This document shows, piece after piece, positions 11,354 through 19,141 of a stretch of DNA of 25,044 nucleotides. The notes below the pieces were generated by a model, which worked only from the letters and a program-made list of their open reading frames with translations, was not told the DNA's origin and did not search any database. The stretch is from a virus. The DNA lies in IMG/VR virus record IMGVR_UViG_3300005468_000058, positions 1-25,044 of that record; one strand, written 5' to 3'. The position numbers were made by a program, and so were the translations under genes. Every line of letters starts with the position of its first letter. The stretch's first letter is position 1.

Positions 11354-13847
11354 CGAGTTGCAGCCTCCAACAGGCGTACCAGAGGAAGCCACATCAGAGT
11401 TGACTCCTCCTACGGGCGAGCCTGTGATGGAAGGTGAAGAACCGATAGGGTTCGCGATCAAGCCTCCACAAAGAACACGCTCGCTTGTCAAAGAGCCTAA
11501 AAAGGTCCTGGCAAGCTTGATTAAGAAATATACGCTGGATATTGATGATAGGTCAGAGTGGGCTGAGAATCGTATTCAACGGACTGCGAAATATCGTGGC
11601 TGGCGAGAGGTGAAGACTTATCCGTGGGAGAACGCGAGTAACGCCCATCTTCCCATCATCATGACTGACGTACAACGAACAGAAGACACCCTTCATAATG
11701 CTGTGCTGTCTACTCGTCCTGTCATGAACGCGAAGGGTGCGAATCGAGACATTGAATCAAAAGAAAAGACGGTCGATCAACTCTTGGATCATCAAATCTT
11801 TGTTGAGAACGCAGGTGAGACTCGCGTTGGTAATTTGATTTCGTCGTTCTGTCAGGATGGACAGTTCATTGCCTATATTCCATATATCAAAGAGAAGCAG
11901 AAGGTGACTCGAACAAACGTTCTTGACTATCCTGCAGCTGGAGTATCGTGGGATGCGTGGTTGATGAAGAAGCTGATGGAGTTGTATCCAAAGGCAACGA
12001 CCCTTCCTGGCACAAAAGCTCCGTGGAACTGGATTATTCGGACTCAAAACCCACTGACCGGCGATGATGTAACAGAGAAGATTGACGTATACCAAGACTC
12101 TGAAGAAGATCAGGTTCAACTCGTGTGTCATAAAGAAGAAACGATATTCGATGGTCCCTCGCTTATCCCGAAGGAGCTAGAAGATATTGTTGTACCGGCA
12201 CGGTGCGAGAATCTGCAGCCTCAGAGCATGTCGAATCCGACAGGTGCTCCACACGTATTCATGGTGGATTATCCTAGCAGAGACGAAGTGCTGAAGCTGG
12301 TTGATTCTGGATTCTATGATGAAGTCACCAAGGAAGACAAGATCAAAATTGAAAACGCGAAAGTGCCGATTGGTGACGCGAGAGATCCGCTCGCCCAAAA
12401 GCAGTTAACGGATGACCTTGCAGGCGTCAGTGCGGATAATCCTTCTGAACCTGAAGACGAGCCGTTGACTCGGTTGACGTTCTTTGGCAGGGCAGATCTT
12501 GATAATGACGGGTTTGAAGAAGAAGTTGTTTACTGGTTTTTGAAAGAGCCTGAAATCTTTTTGCGAGCGCGTTACCTGACTGAAGTATATCCGGCTGTTC
12601 CGATGCGAAGACCGTTCGCAATGGCAAAGTATATTCCTGTCAACGGACAGTTTTATGCTATCGGGTTAATCGAGTTAATGGAGTCTGGTTACGATATCAT
12701 CAAGAAGACGTTTGACCAGATGATTGATAACGGCGACTTGACAAATACGCCGTGGGGATTTTATCGGCCTATGTCAGGGATTCGACCTGAAGTGATTCGC
12801 GTAGGTCCTGGTGATTTGTATCCGACGAATTCTCCGAAGGATGACGTATTCTATCCAACACTTCCTCAAGGGATGGCAGCATTTGGAAATAACATCATCA
12901 CGCTTGTTAGTCAGATCCTTGACCAAACTACTTTGGTTGGACAACTGCAGCTCGGCGGTGTGCCGCAGGGAAAGTCTTCCGCTTTACGTACCACGTCCAA
13001 CATGCAGTCCTTGCTACAACAAGGAGACGCACGACCTGAACGAGTCTTGCGGAGGTTCTTCTGTGGCTTGGCTGAAATCTGGGCGCAGTTCCACGAACTG
13101 AATCAAGTCTTTCTACCGAGAGAGAAACAGTTTCGTATCAGCACAGGTGTAACGCCTGATAAGAATCCGTATATCAAGATTACCAACAGAGAAGCTATCT
13201 CTGGCAGGTTCCAGTTTGAATTCGGTGCAAGCATTCTAAACACAAACCGTGCGCTTGCAACTTCAGCCTTACAAGACATGCTTGGTATCTTAGTCAATCC
13301 GCTCTTGTTCCAGCTTGGGATTGTGACGCCTCAGAATCTTCATACACTGTTGGCTGACTTTATCAAGGCTCGTGGACAAGACTTTATCAAGTACATTACG
13401 TCTCCGACGAATGATCCATATGCAGGTGGTCCGAAGATCTCTGTTGAAGACGCGATACAGTCCATCATGAACGGCTTCTATCCGTATGGTGGGCCTATGG
13501 AGCCGTTGCCTGAACATCTGCAGAAGCTCCAAGCGTTTGTCAGTGACCCTGCAAACCTTGATGTGTTTACGCCGATGCAAACGCAGATGCTTGGACAGTA
13601 CGCGGCTACGCGAGTTGCGGAGATGCAGCAAATGTTAGAGCAGCAAAAGATGATGGAAAATGCTGCAGCCATGCAACAGCAATTAGGAGGTGGTCCTGGT
13701 GCGGCAGGTGGGAAGCAGGCAACACAGCCTGGACCACAAGCGCAAGGGGGACCTCCTAACGTTGGACCTGGCGGGAATCCGCCTGTACAGGGCAAAGAGA
13801 TGTTAGACGAGTCGTTGCCTGGAGCTGGCGGAGGCCAGAACGGATGA
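11340..13847 (+). CDS. Portal protein (835 aa)
   Basis: The portal forms the dodecameric DNA channel at one capsid vertex and docks the terminase. Position right after the terminase and the overall pattern support this: an N-terminal region with RTAKYRGWREVKTYPWENAS, a middle with FYAIGLIELMESGYDIIKKT, then GGVPQGKSSALRTTSNMQ and a helical RFFCGLAEIWAQFHEL segment. The last 60 or so residues are a Gln/Gly/Pro-rich tail (GGGPGAAGGK, GPQAQGGPP), likely disordered. The length is at the large end for portals, similar to podovirus types. The ATG overlaps the terminase end, suggesting coupling. Confidence 0.85.
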   Translation: MAGIDELQPPTGVPEEATSELTPPTGEPVMEGEEPIGFAIKPPQRTRSLVKEPKKVLASLIKKYTLDIDDRSEWAENRIQRTAKYRGWREVKTYPWENASNAHLPIIMTDVQRTEDTLHNAVLSTRPVMNAKGANRDIESKEKTVDQLLDHQIFVENAGETRVGNLISSFCQDGQFIAYIPYIKEKQKVTRTNVLDYPAAGVSWDAWLMKKLMELYPKATTLPGTKAPWNWIIRTQNPLTGDDVTEKIDVYQDSEEDQVQLVCHKEETIFDGPSLIPKELEDIVVPARCENLQPQSMSNPTGAPHVFMVDYPSRDEVLKLVDSGFYDEVTKEDKIKIENAKVPIGDARDPLAQKQLTDDLAGVSADNPSEPEDEPLTRLTFFGRADLDNDGFEEEVVYWFLKEPEIFLRARYLTEVYPAVPMRRPFAMAKYIPVNGQFYAIGLIELMESGYDIIKKTFDQMIDNGDLTNTPWGFYRPMSGIRPEVIRVGPGDLYPTNSPKDDVFYPTLPQGMAAFGNNIITLVSQILDQTTLVGQLQLGGVPQGKSSALRTTSNMQSLLQQGDARPERVLRRFFCGLAEIWAQFHELNQVFLPREKQFRISTGVTPDKNPYIKITNREAISGRFQFEFGASILNTNRALATSALQDMLGILVNPLLFQLGIVTPQNLHTLLADFIKARGQDFIKYITSPTNDPYAGGPKISVEDAIQSIMNGFYPYGGPMEPLPEHLQKLQAFVSDPANLDVFTPMQTQMLGQYAATRVAEMQQMLEQQKMMENAAAMQQQLGGGPGAAGGKQATQPGPQAQGGPPNVGPGGNPPVQGKEMLDESLPGAGGGQNG

Positions 13848-14014
13848 AACAGACTAGCCAATTTACAGTAGGCTGTGCCACATGCAATATGGTCAAAGGC
13901 ACAGTGTCAGAGGTAGAAGCAGAAGATCGACCTGGGTTTTTTAGAAATGTCTCTGTACCAGATCCTATGCCTACGAAGTGTGACGTATGCGGAGCAATGT
14001 TATCACGGTTATAA
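13844..14014 (+). CDS. Zinc-ribbon miniprotein (56 aa)
   Basis: ATG at 13844 overlaps the portal stop (ATGA). Two knuckles, GCATC (Cys11, Cys14) and KCDVCG (Cys46, Cys49), form a standard four-cysteine zinc ribbon, with an acidic loop between (SEVEAEDRPG). It resembles other tiny zinc proteins in the window only by this layout. Coupling to the portal suggests expression with head genes; no role is known. Confidence 0.7.
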   Translation: MKQTSQFTVGCATCNMVKGTVSEVEAEDRPGFFRNVSVPDPMPTKCDVCGAMLSRL

Positions 14015-14027
14015 CCTGGAGGGGTGT

Positions 14028-14405
14028 ATGTCAGTCGCGGTTAAAGACTTGGCGTGGATAGCTGGCCTAGCCGAAGGCGAAGGCTGCTTCCGTGAACAGA
14101 AAAAGCCACGTTGGTCTCCACATTTTGTAGTAGTGATGACTGACAAAGATGTTTTGATAAAGTTAGCTGGTCTTCTTAACACTCACGTAACAGGTCCGTA
14201 TCAATACAAAGTAGATCGTAAGCCTTTTTATAGAGTAGAAATTTCTGGCCGTAGAGCTATTGCCTGGATGTTAACTTTGTTTACATTCATGTGTAAGCGA
14301 CGACGGTTAAAAATAAAGACCTTAGTAAAAAGTTTTTTGAAACATAAGAATCACAGGAGAGCATATCACAAATACTATAACAGGGGGGAAGTACAGTGTC
14401 TATAG
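14028..14405 (+). CDS. LAGLIDADG-like homing endonuclease candidate (125 aa)
   Basis: I choose ATG 14028 because CCTGGAGGGG lies three bases upstream; a longer open frame to 13947 overlaps the zinc-ribbon gene. Residues 10-21 (WIAGLAEGEGCF) match the AGLxEGEGxF form of the LAGLIDADG helix, with Glu16 and Glu18 as possible metal ligands. The rest has a strand pattern (HFVVVMTDKDVLIKLAGLL) and a strongly basic end (CKRRRLKIKTLVKSFLKHKN). With one motif it would work as a homodimer. It is visibly more AT-rich than its neighbours toward the 3' end, consistent with a mobile insert. Confidence 0.75.
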   Translation: MSVAVKDLAWIAGLAEGEGCFREQKKPRWSPHFVVVMTDKDVLIKLAGLLNTHVTGPYQYKVDRKPFYRVEISGRRAIAWMLTLFTFMCKRRRLKIKTLVKSFLKHKNHRRAYHKYYNRGEVQCL

Positions 14406-14758
14406 ATGTGAAGGACTTCAGAAAGTTTCGTGAAGGAAAGTTGACTGAGGAAGCGTTGAAAGCTGAACCGCGCAGGTTGCTTGACCAAGTAGAAAGCGAA
14501 GCGGCCAATACAGGCGATGCACACCTCGACAAGATGATACGCGGGATGCAAGCGTTAATCGAAAAGTACGATGCCCATGCCCAAGCTGTTGCGACGAAGG
14601 GCATTGGTTGTGTGCAAGACGACATGTTAAAGCTTCAACAGTTCGAGTTTTTCTATACCAAAGGTCAGTCGGATGCGTTGAAAGGCGCTCTGCTTTTGCC
14701 AGAACAAATCATAGCAGAGTCCAAAGGCGCGATTCCATCCGGCACTGTGGTTAACTAA
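14396..14758 (+). CDS. Hypothetical helical phage protein (120 aa)
   Basis: The start is GTG 14396, preceded by AGGGGGGAAGTACA; it overlaps the end of the endonuclease gene by 10 bases. The chain is mostly helical and charged (VKDFRKFREGKLTEEALKAE, HLDKMIRGMQALIEKY) with a short hydrophobic patch near the end (GALLLPEQIIAES). No motif recognised. Placement between portal and scaffold suggests a head assembly or packaging accessory. Confidence 0.65.
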   Translation: MSIDVKDFRKFREGKLTEEALKAEPRRLLDQVESEAANTGDAHLDKMIRGMQALIEKYDAHAQAVATKGIGCVQDDMLKLQQFEFFYTKGQSDALKGALLLPEQIIAESKGAIPSGTVVN

Positions 14759-14762
14759 ATTT

Positions 14763-14778
14763 CGTACTTATAAGTACG
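14763..14778. promoter_or_regulatory. 16-bp perfect palindrome before the scaffold gene
   Basis: CGTACTTATAAGTACG is fully self-complementary; as RNA it gives CGTACT-TATA-AGTACG. It occupies the 58-base gap between 14758 and 14817. A processing hairpin or operator is possible; there is no U run. Confidence 0.5.
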
Positions 14779-14816
14779 CGGGTATCTGAGCACCCTAAGC
14801 TCTGCAGAGGTGTAAC

Positions 14817-15680
14817 GTGGAAGTTGAGACGAAACCAGATGACAAGATCGAATCAAAACCAGCTGACTCAAAGGAACCGGAAGATGACGCGGAGCCACTT
14901 CTTGAACCTGTTGTAGAAGATGAGCCAGCACCAGAGCCTAAGGTTCATCCCTTAGCCCCTAAAGGAAGACGATTTGAACAAGTTTACGCACAAGGGAAAC
15001 AAGCTCAGCGTGAAGCACAAGAACTGAGAGAACGATTACTAGCTGCGGAAACGAAAATCGAATTGCTTAGTGGAAGTAAGAAGGCTGAACCTGCTGAGAC
15101 AGAGTATTCGTGGCCGCAACTGGAAGAGTTCATTGCTCAAGGTAAAATCACGCGAGGCGAGGCAGAAGCCCATCGTGAGGAAATCATAGCCCGTCGAGTC
15201 GCAAATAAAGTAAAAGGTGATTACGGGCAGGAGCTTAGACAAACCACTAGAACCGAAGCCTTGTCAAAGAACATTAACGACTATGTAGCTGTTGTTCCCG
15301 CCATTCTTCAGGAAGATTCCGCCGACCGGCAGAGACTTGATGAAGAGTTTGACTGGCTTGCTTCAGTCCAAGGAGTGGATTCTTCTAAGATTAGTGACTC
15401 CGAACGAAAGGCCTTGCAGTTGACCGCGTTGCGTAATGTCTATGGTCCCATTGACTCGTTGACCAAACGGACTGCCTCACCTAAGCGTGAGACTCAACAT
15501 GAATTGCCAGGTGGGACACCGCCTAGGCGCTCCACGAATAAAGATCAAGCGCTCCTTGATGGATTAACTTTACCGCAAGTCACGCATTATAAAAAGATGA
15601 TGAATGCTGGACGGTATAGAGGTGGATGGAAAGACGTTGTTGAGGAATTAAAGTTCGATAAGTCTAAACGGAGCCGATGA
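14817..15680 (+). CDS. Scaffolding protein candidate (287 aa)
   Basis: The start is GTG 14817 after AGAGGTG. The first 45 residues are acidic and Pro-rich (DSKEPEDDAEPLLEPVVEDE), followed by a coiled-coil segment (QAQREAQELRERLLAAETKI) and a mainly helical remainder. The end is very basic (VVEELKFDKSKRSR), as in scaffolding proteins that bind the capsid protein by a charged C-terminal helix. Position between portal and capsid genes agrees. No protease is seen, so cleavage cannot be predicted. The assignment is by composition and context. Confidence 0.65.
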   Translation: MEVETKPDDKIESKPADSKEPEDDAEPLLEPVVEDEPAPEPKVHPLAPKGRRFEQVYAQGKQAQREAQELRERLLAAETKIELLSGSKKAEPAETEYSWPQLEEFIAQGKITRGEAEAHREEIIARRVANKVKGDYGQELRQTTRTEALSKNINDYVAVVPAILQEDSADRQRLDEEFDWLASVQGVDSSKISDSERKALQLTALRNVYGPIDSLTKRTASPKRETQHELPGGTPPRRSTNKDQALLDGLTLPQVTHYKKMMNAGRYRGGWKDVVEELKFDKSKRSR

Positions 15681-16039
15681 TGGGCGTAACAATTCATGTA
15701 CCGAGAGAGTTTACGAAAACAGAAGTCACACAGGCAATGGAAGCACCAGGGAAGACGACTGGCAGGACTAGCGGCAGCTGGGTTCATGATCTTTGCGCGT
15801 TGCGGAAGGTCATAACTCTCTGTTCATTCTGTCAACCAAAGTTTAATCCTGGTCGGCTTGGCTATGCAAAGGAAAAAGAGTTTCCTATAGTTCAGGCGAA
15901 GTGTGATGGATGCTATACATTTGATCCTCGTTGTGCAGCATACTTCTGGTCTGAAACATATCATGATGTACGCAGTACGGCGGCTGAGCGACGGGCTACA
16001 CGGACAGCTCAGATTAAGGCAATGGCAAAATTAAAGTAG
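15677..16039 (+). CDS. Cys-rich, zinc-binding phage protein (120 aa)
   Basis: ATG at 15677 overlaps the scaffold stop (ATGA) and follows GGAG. Cysteines at about 40, 49, 52, 76, 79 and 86 include two CxxC pairs (LCSFCQ and KCDGCY), which probably hold one zinc ion. The C-terminus is a basic helix (AAERRATRTAQIKAMAKLK). It sits within the head gene block. Neither a family nor a catalytic motif is recognised. Confidence 0.7.
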   Translation: MMGVTIHVPREFTKTEVTQAMEAPGKTTGRTSGSWVHDLCALRKVITLCSFCQPKFNPGRLGYAKEKEFPIVQAKCDGCYTFDPRCAAYFWSETYHDVRSTAAERRATRTAQIKAMAKLK

Positions 16040-16050
16040 CAAGGATAAAT

Positions 16051-16101
16051 AAGACAATCCGTTGATGTGTCTTTAATAGCAAGTAACATACGTTACTATG
16101 C
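16051..16101 (+). promoter_or_regulatory. Two-hairpin intergenic element, copy 1
   Basis: AAGACA (16051-16056) pairs with TGTCTT (16068-16073). Then GCA-AGTAAC-ATAC-GTTACT-A-TGC (16079-16101) forms a second hairpin with flanks AATAGCA and ATGCTTA. The second hairpin and its flanks recur at 20286-20314 with a different but still paired stem. It lies between genes and just upstream of the ribosome site for 16116. Confidence 0.6.
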
Positions 16102-16115
16102 TTACAGGGGTAATT

Positions 16116-16820
16116 ATGCAATTTGAATATCTTTTAGGTGGTGGAGCGCCGACAATCAAGAAATACAAGATGGCGGCTGGGCATGCCTCAGGCATTGCTG
16201 TCCTAGTAGCGGCGGCTGGTGCAACTGGACTGAGTACGTCTACGACAACCTCGTGGGCTGACTTTGTAGGCGTCACGTTGGATGCAATCCTCGCATCCGC
16301 TATTCCAGTGGCGTACAGCACAGTGCAAGGTGCCGTGGAGTATTTGCAGTCGGTTGTCATCAATCCTGATGCGGTCTACCGTGCGTTGATGGTGGGTTCT
16401 GCTGCTGGTGCCGTGGTTGAAGAGAGAACAGTGGGTACAGCATCCTCGAACGGGTTGACCATTGTAGGAACAGCTGGTGATACAGATCCTTCTTCGCCGG
16501 ATATGGATGAAGGAACGGCGTGGTATGTCTCAGGTCAAGGTGGAGCGTCACGGAAGATTACCTCGACGACAACCACATTGACTGTAACCGTCGTGATGCC
16601 GTTTGCGGCTAATACGATTGGGAACAAGTATCACACAATCGGGTATACCGTTGGTACGAAGGGCTTAACGATGAGCACTGACTTGAAGAACGTCAGGGTT
16701 GATCTTGCGGCTACTGGTGCTGCGGCTCGGTGTGTGGACATGGAACTGAACGGTAAAGGAAATAGCTACTTGCACGTCCTCGCTGCAGATGGTGTTTTCT
16801 CAGGTTCAGCGTTAGCATAA
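16116..16820 (+). CDS. Head decoration/stabilisation protein candidate (234 aa)
   Basis: ATG 16116 is preferred because AGGGG lies six bases upstream and the earlier in-frame ATG (16098) lies inside the conserved hairpin. The N-terminus MQFEYLLGGGAPTIKKYKMA followed by Ala/Gly/Thr-rich strands and VINPDAVYRALMVG resembles proteins encoded just before the capsid gene in several phages. These carry a small beta-barrel that binds the capsid lattice. The second half is Thr-rich and strand-like (KITSTTTTLTVTVVMPF). Assignment comes from position and remembered pattern. Confidence 0.6.
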   Translation: MQFEYLLGGGAPTIKKYKMAAGHASGIAVLVAAAGATGLSTSTTTSWADFVGVTLDAILASAIPVAYSTVQGAVEYLQSVVINPDAVYRALMVGSAAGAVVEERTVGTASSNGLTIVGTAGDTDPSSPDMDEGTAWYVSGQGGASRKITSTTTTLTVTVVMPFAANTIGNKYHTIGYTVGTKGLTMSTDLKNVRVDLAATGAAARCVDMELNGKGNSYLHVLAADGVFSGSALA

Positions 16821-16845
16821 AATTTAACATCGGCATAGGTGAGTA

Positions 16846-17763
16846 ATGGGAAGTCCAATGGATGTTGGTAGTTTTGGTGATTTGCTCGATAAGAGCATTA
16901 CCAAGCTATTCTACAATGAGTTAGATCAATTGTCAGACCGTATCAGTGAGTTCTATCAGATGGATACTTCGAAGGATTCATTTGAGAAGTGGTCTGGTAT
17001 CGGTGAGCTTGGAGATTTCTCTGAGTTTAACGGAGCTGTGAACTATCAGAGTCAGGCACAAGGCTATGACGTGACTGCGGAGCATCGGGCATTTGTCAAC
17101 GGGTTCCAGGTGACTCGACAGATGTATGATGATGACCGACATGGTATCTGGGAGCGTAAGTCTCCCGCGTTGGCGAATTCGTACAATCGAACACGCCAGG
17201 GTCACGGAGCCAGAGTGTTCAACTTTGCGTTCAACGTGGATACGTTTTTCTATACGAATACGGAAGCCGTTTCGCTATGTAGTGACAACCACACAACGAA
17301 TTCTGGTGCGTCTACATCGACTGGTTTTGATAACTATGTCACCAGTGCGTTTTCTGCCACAGCAATTTCCGCACTTCGCACTCAGATGAGGGGGTTCCGT
17401 GGAGACGTGGCCAACAAGATCAGTGTGATGCCGGATAAGCTCCTGTATCCTATTGAGCTTGCTGACAGGGCGGATGAGATTCTGAAGTCTCAGAAAGATC
17501 CTGCGAGTGCGAATAACACCTACAACCCTCAGGGTAATGGCAGGTGGTCTGGCACGGATTGGGAGTTCCTGACTGACACGAACAATTGGTTTATGTTAGA
17601 CAGCAAGAACGCGAAGCAGTGGCTAGTGTGGTTTGACCGTATTCCTCTTGAATTTGGCAAGGCAGAAGAGTTCGACAGTTTCGTAGCCAAGTGGCGTGCG
17701 TACTGCCGATATTCGTATATGTGGCTGAATTGGAGATGGATTGCTGGAGCTGAAGTCAGCTAA
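16846..17763 (+). CDS. Major capsid protein, Mu gpT-like (305 aa)
   Basis: This subunit builds the icosahedral shell with an HK97 fold. The segment RAFVNGFQVTRQMYDDDRHG followed by RKSPALANSYNRTRQGHGAR and VFNFAFNVDTFF is typical of the Mu gpT-like capsid family (PF10124). Next come SDNHTTNSG and a conserved-looking ISVMPDKLLYP, and the chain ends in aromatic-rich CRYSYMWLNWRWIAGAEV. The length matches that family. It follows the decoration candidate and is followed by hairpins and a tRNA rather than directly by another gene. A start at ATG 16846 fits GTGAG upstream. Confidence 0.88.
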   Translation: MGSPMDVGSFGDLLDKSITKLFYNELDQLSDRISEFYQMDTSKDSFEKWSGIGELGDFSEFNGAVNYQSQAQGYDVTAEHRAFVNGFQVTRQMYDDDRHGIWERKSPALANSYNRTRQGHGARVFNFAFNVDTFFYTNTEAVSLCSDNHTTNSGASTSTGFDNYVTSAFSATAISALRTQMRGFRGDVANKISVMPDKLLYPIELADRADEILKSQKDPASANNTYNPQGNGRWSGTDWEFLTDTNNWFMLDSKNAKQWLVWFDRIPLEFGKAEEFDSFVAKWRAYCRYSYMWLNWRWIAGAEVS

Positions 17764-17782
17764 AAGGTTCTGGCCTACTGAC

Positions 17783-17800
17783 AAATGCCCAATGGCATTT
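17783..17800 (+). terminator. Hairpin after the capsid gene
   Basis: AAATGCC and GGCATTT form a perfect 7-bp stem around CAAT. It is enclosed by GCCTAC (17773-17778) and GTAGGC (17811-17816). Lying 20 bases past the capsid stop, it could end or stabilise the capsid message. There is no U run after it beyond the stem's own TTT. Confidence 0.45.
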
Positions 17801-17830
17801 CGCAAGATAGGTAGGCGAGTCGCTTTCGGG

Positions 17831-17904
17831 GCCTGATTCGTTCAGTGCTAGGATATTCCCTTTGTACGGTAATGACGGGGGTTGGATTCCTCCATTAGGC
17901 TCCA
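17831..17904 (+). tRNA. tRNA-Thr (anticodon TGT), unusual C19-G56 pair
   Basis: A complete 74-base cloverleaf folds by hand. The acceptor GCCTGAT pairs with ATTAGGC (one G-T). The D-stem is GTTC/GGAT with loop AGTGCTA. The anticodon stem is TTCCC/GGTAA (C-T mismatch in the middle) with loop TTTGTAC, so the anticodon is TGT. The variable loop is TGAC, the T-stem GGGGG/CCTCC, the T-loop TTGGATT, the discriminator T, and CCA is encoded. T8, A14, G15-C48, G18, T54, T55 and A58 are all present. Threonine identity pairs G1-C72 and C2-G71 and anticodon G35, T36 fit. Position 19 is C and 56 is G, a swap of the normal pair. Confidence 0.8.
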
Positions 17905-17912
17905 AAGGTTAT

Positions 17913-18035
17913 ATGAAAAAAGATTTGTTAAAAAAGAGTGAGGTAGGGTTGGCGAAAGTCAATAGCATGAAGCCAAAGAAACCTCGCAAGAAGATGTGGG
18001 CGAATTCAGATATCGACCAATCTTATACAAAATAA
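17913..18035 (+). CDS. Tiny basic phage protein (40 aa)
   Basis: ATG at 17913 follows AAAGG just after the tRNA 3' end. The peptide MKKDLLKKSEVGLAKVNSMK continues with PKKPRKKMWANSDIDQ and ends at TAA 18035. It is strongly cationic. The ribosome site and location in an otherwise empty gap support translation. The central PKKPRKK could bind nucleic acid; nothing more can be said. Confidence 0.52.
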   Translation: MKKDLLKKSEVGLAKVNSMKPKKPRKKMWANSDIDQSYTK

Positions 18036-18096
18036 TTCTGACGCACGTTAGGGGCGCGTAACGCTTGCGGATTCGAATAGTGCCAAAAGGATAGGT

Positions 18097-19086
18097 ATGG
18101 CTTTTTTGACGAAGTATGGTTCGTTTTGGGGAACACTCCCTGTCACGACTGGTAGGTATTTCTGGGTTGCACCTTCTAACTCATATACAGTAGAAGGCAA
18201 GGCGTATGAATCGTCAGACGATAATGACGGTCTTTCGCCTGAACGGGCAGTTAGAACAGTAAACAGAGCGATTGCGTTGGCAGATGCGAACGTCGGCGAT
18301 GTGATTATTCTCATGCCTGGTTCACACTCGGTGAGTGCCACGGTTGCGATTACAAAAGCTGGGTTAACGTTTACAGGTATTCCTGGCAATAACCAGCTAG
18401 AAAATGCTCGTGGTCCTGCTGGTAAGCGTATGAAGACGCAAATTACTAGCACAGCGACTGCTGGTATTATTTTCACAGTCTCAGCGACAGATACTGAGAT
18501 TGCACACATTCACTTCGCCCCTCCGGCTGCTGGTGGACGTGGGATCAGTCTCGCTCCGTTGTCTGGTGCGGCTAACAGAGCATACGTGCATGATTGCACG
18601 TTCCATTTGATAGCTACAGCTTCAGTTACTACTTATGGAATAACTGTTCCTGCTGGTGTAACTGCTGATTTGCTAGAAGATGTTTTGGTAAGTCGCTGCT
18701 ATTTCTTATCAGGTACTGCTGCTGCGTCAGGAGCGAACGGCCCTGGTGTTAACGTGCTTGGAACAGCTCACGGTTTAACTATTGAGCAAAGCACATTCCA
18801 GTTGAAAGGTACTGCTGCATGGGCAGCGGCTATTCTTTCATCCAATGCCGGTACACTAGGCGTAATGGCACGTGATTGCGATTTTATCACGCCTACATCG
18901 GCTACTACAGTTATGACGGTAGGGATTAACACTACTGGTCAAACCGTGGATGGTTCGTTTCAAGTATTGCGTTGCTATTTCCCAGTAGGCAGCGACGGCA
19001 TTGCTTCAACAGCGACTGCTGACGCTATTCTTGCTGAAAGTTATACAGCTGGTACTACAGGTGGAGTCTTGTTAAGTAACGCATAA
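18097..19086 (+). CDS. Right-handed beta-helix virion protein (329 aa)
   Basis: After a short N-terminal part (FWGTLPVTTGRYFWVAPSN), the chain has DDNDGLSPERAVRTVNRAI, the motif that opens pectate-lyase-like beta-helix domains (DGLSPxxAxxTxxxAI). Repeated short strands follow, such as GLTFTGIPGN, ITVPAGVT, VLVSRCYF and GLTIEQSTF. Enzyme residues cannot be identified by eye, so it may be a fibre or spike that binds or cuts polysaccharide, or a capsid decoration, as it sits next to the capsid gene. The start ATG 18097 follows AAAAGGATAGGT. Confidence 0.7.
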   Translation: MAFLTKYGSFWGTLPVTTGRYFWVAPSNSYTVEGKAYESSDDNDGLSPERAVRTVNRAIALADANVGDVIILMPGSHSVSATVAITKAGLTFTGIPGNNQLENARGPAGKRMKTQITSTATAGIIFTVSATDTEIAHIHFAPPAAGGRGISLAPLSGAANRAYVHDCTFHLIATASVTTYGITVPAGVTADLLEDVLVSRCYFLSGTAAASGANGPGVNVLGTAHGLTIEQSTFQLKGTAAWAAAILSSNAGTLGVMARDCDFITPTSATTVMTVGINTTGQTVDGSFQVLRCYFPVGSDGIASTATADAILAESYTAGTTGGVLLSNA

Positions 19087-19100
19087 GCGTAACGGCTTCT

Positions 19101-19123
19101 GGTGGTTGAGCCTATCAGCCACC
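19101..19123 (+). terminator. Terminator-like hairpin after the beta-helix gene
   Basis: GGTGGTTGA and TCAGCCACC pair over nine positions (one T-G wobble) around GCCTA, followed by TTAAA. It falls between the stop at 19086 and the shared CCTGGAGGGG ribosome site of the next gene. The U run is short. Confidence 0.45.
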
Positions 19124-19141
19124 TTAAACCTGGAGGGGTAC

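Noticed and set aside
13478-13861. Leftward 127-residue Cys/Pro-rich frame
   Set aside because: It is antisense to the Gln/Gly/Pro-rich portal tail, whose codons generate Cys and Pro on the complement.
18048-18509. Leftward 153-residue frame
   Set aside because: It is a shadow of the beta-helix gene on the opposite strand; the hydrophobic look comes from complementing Ala/Thr/Gly codons.
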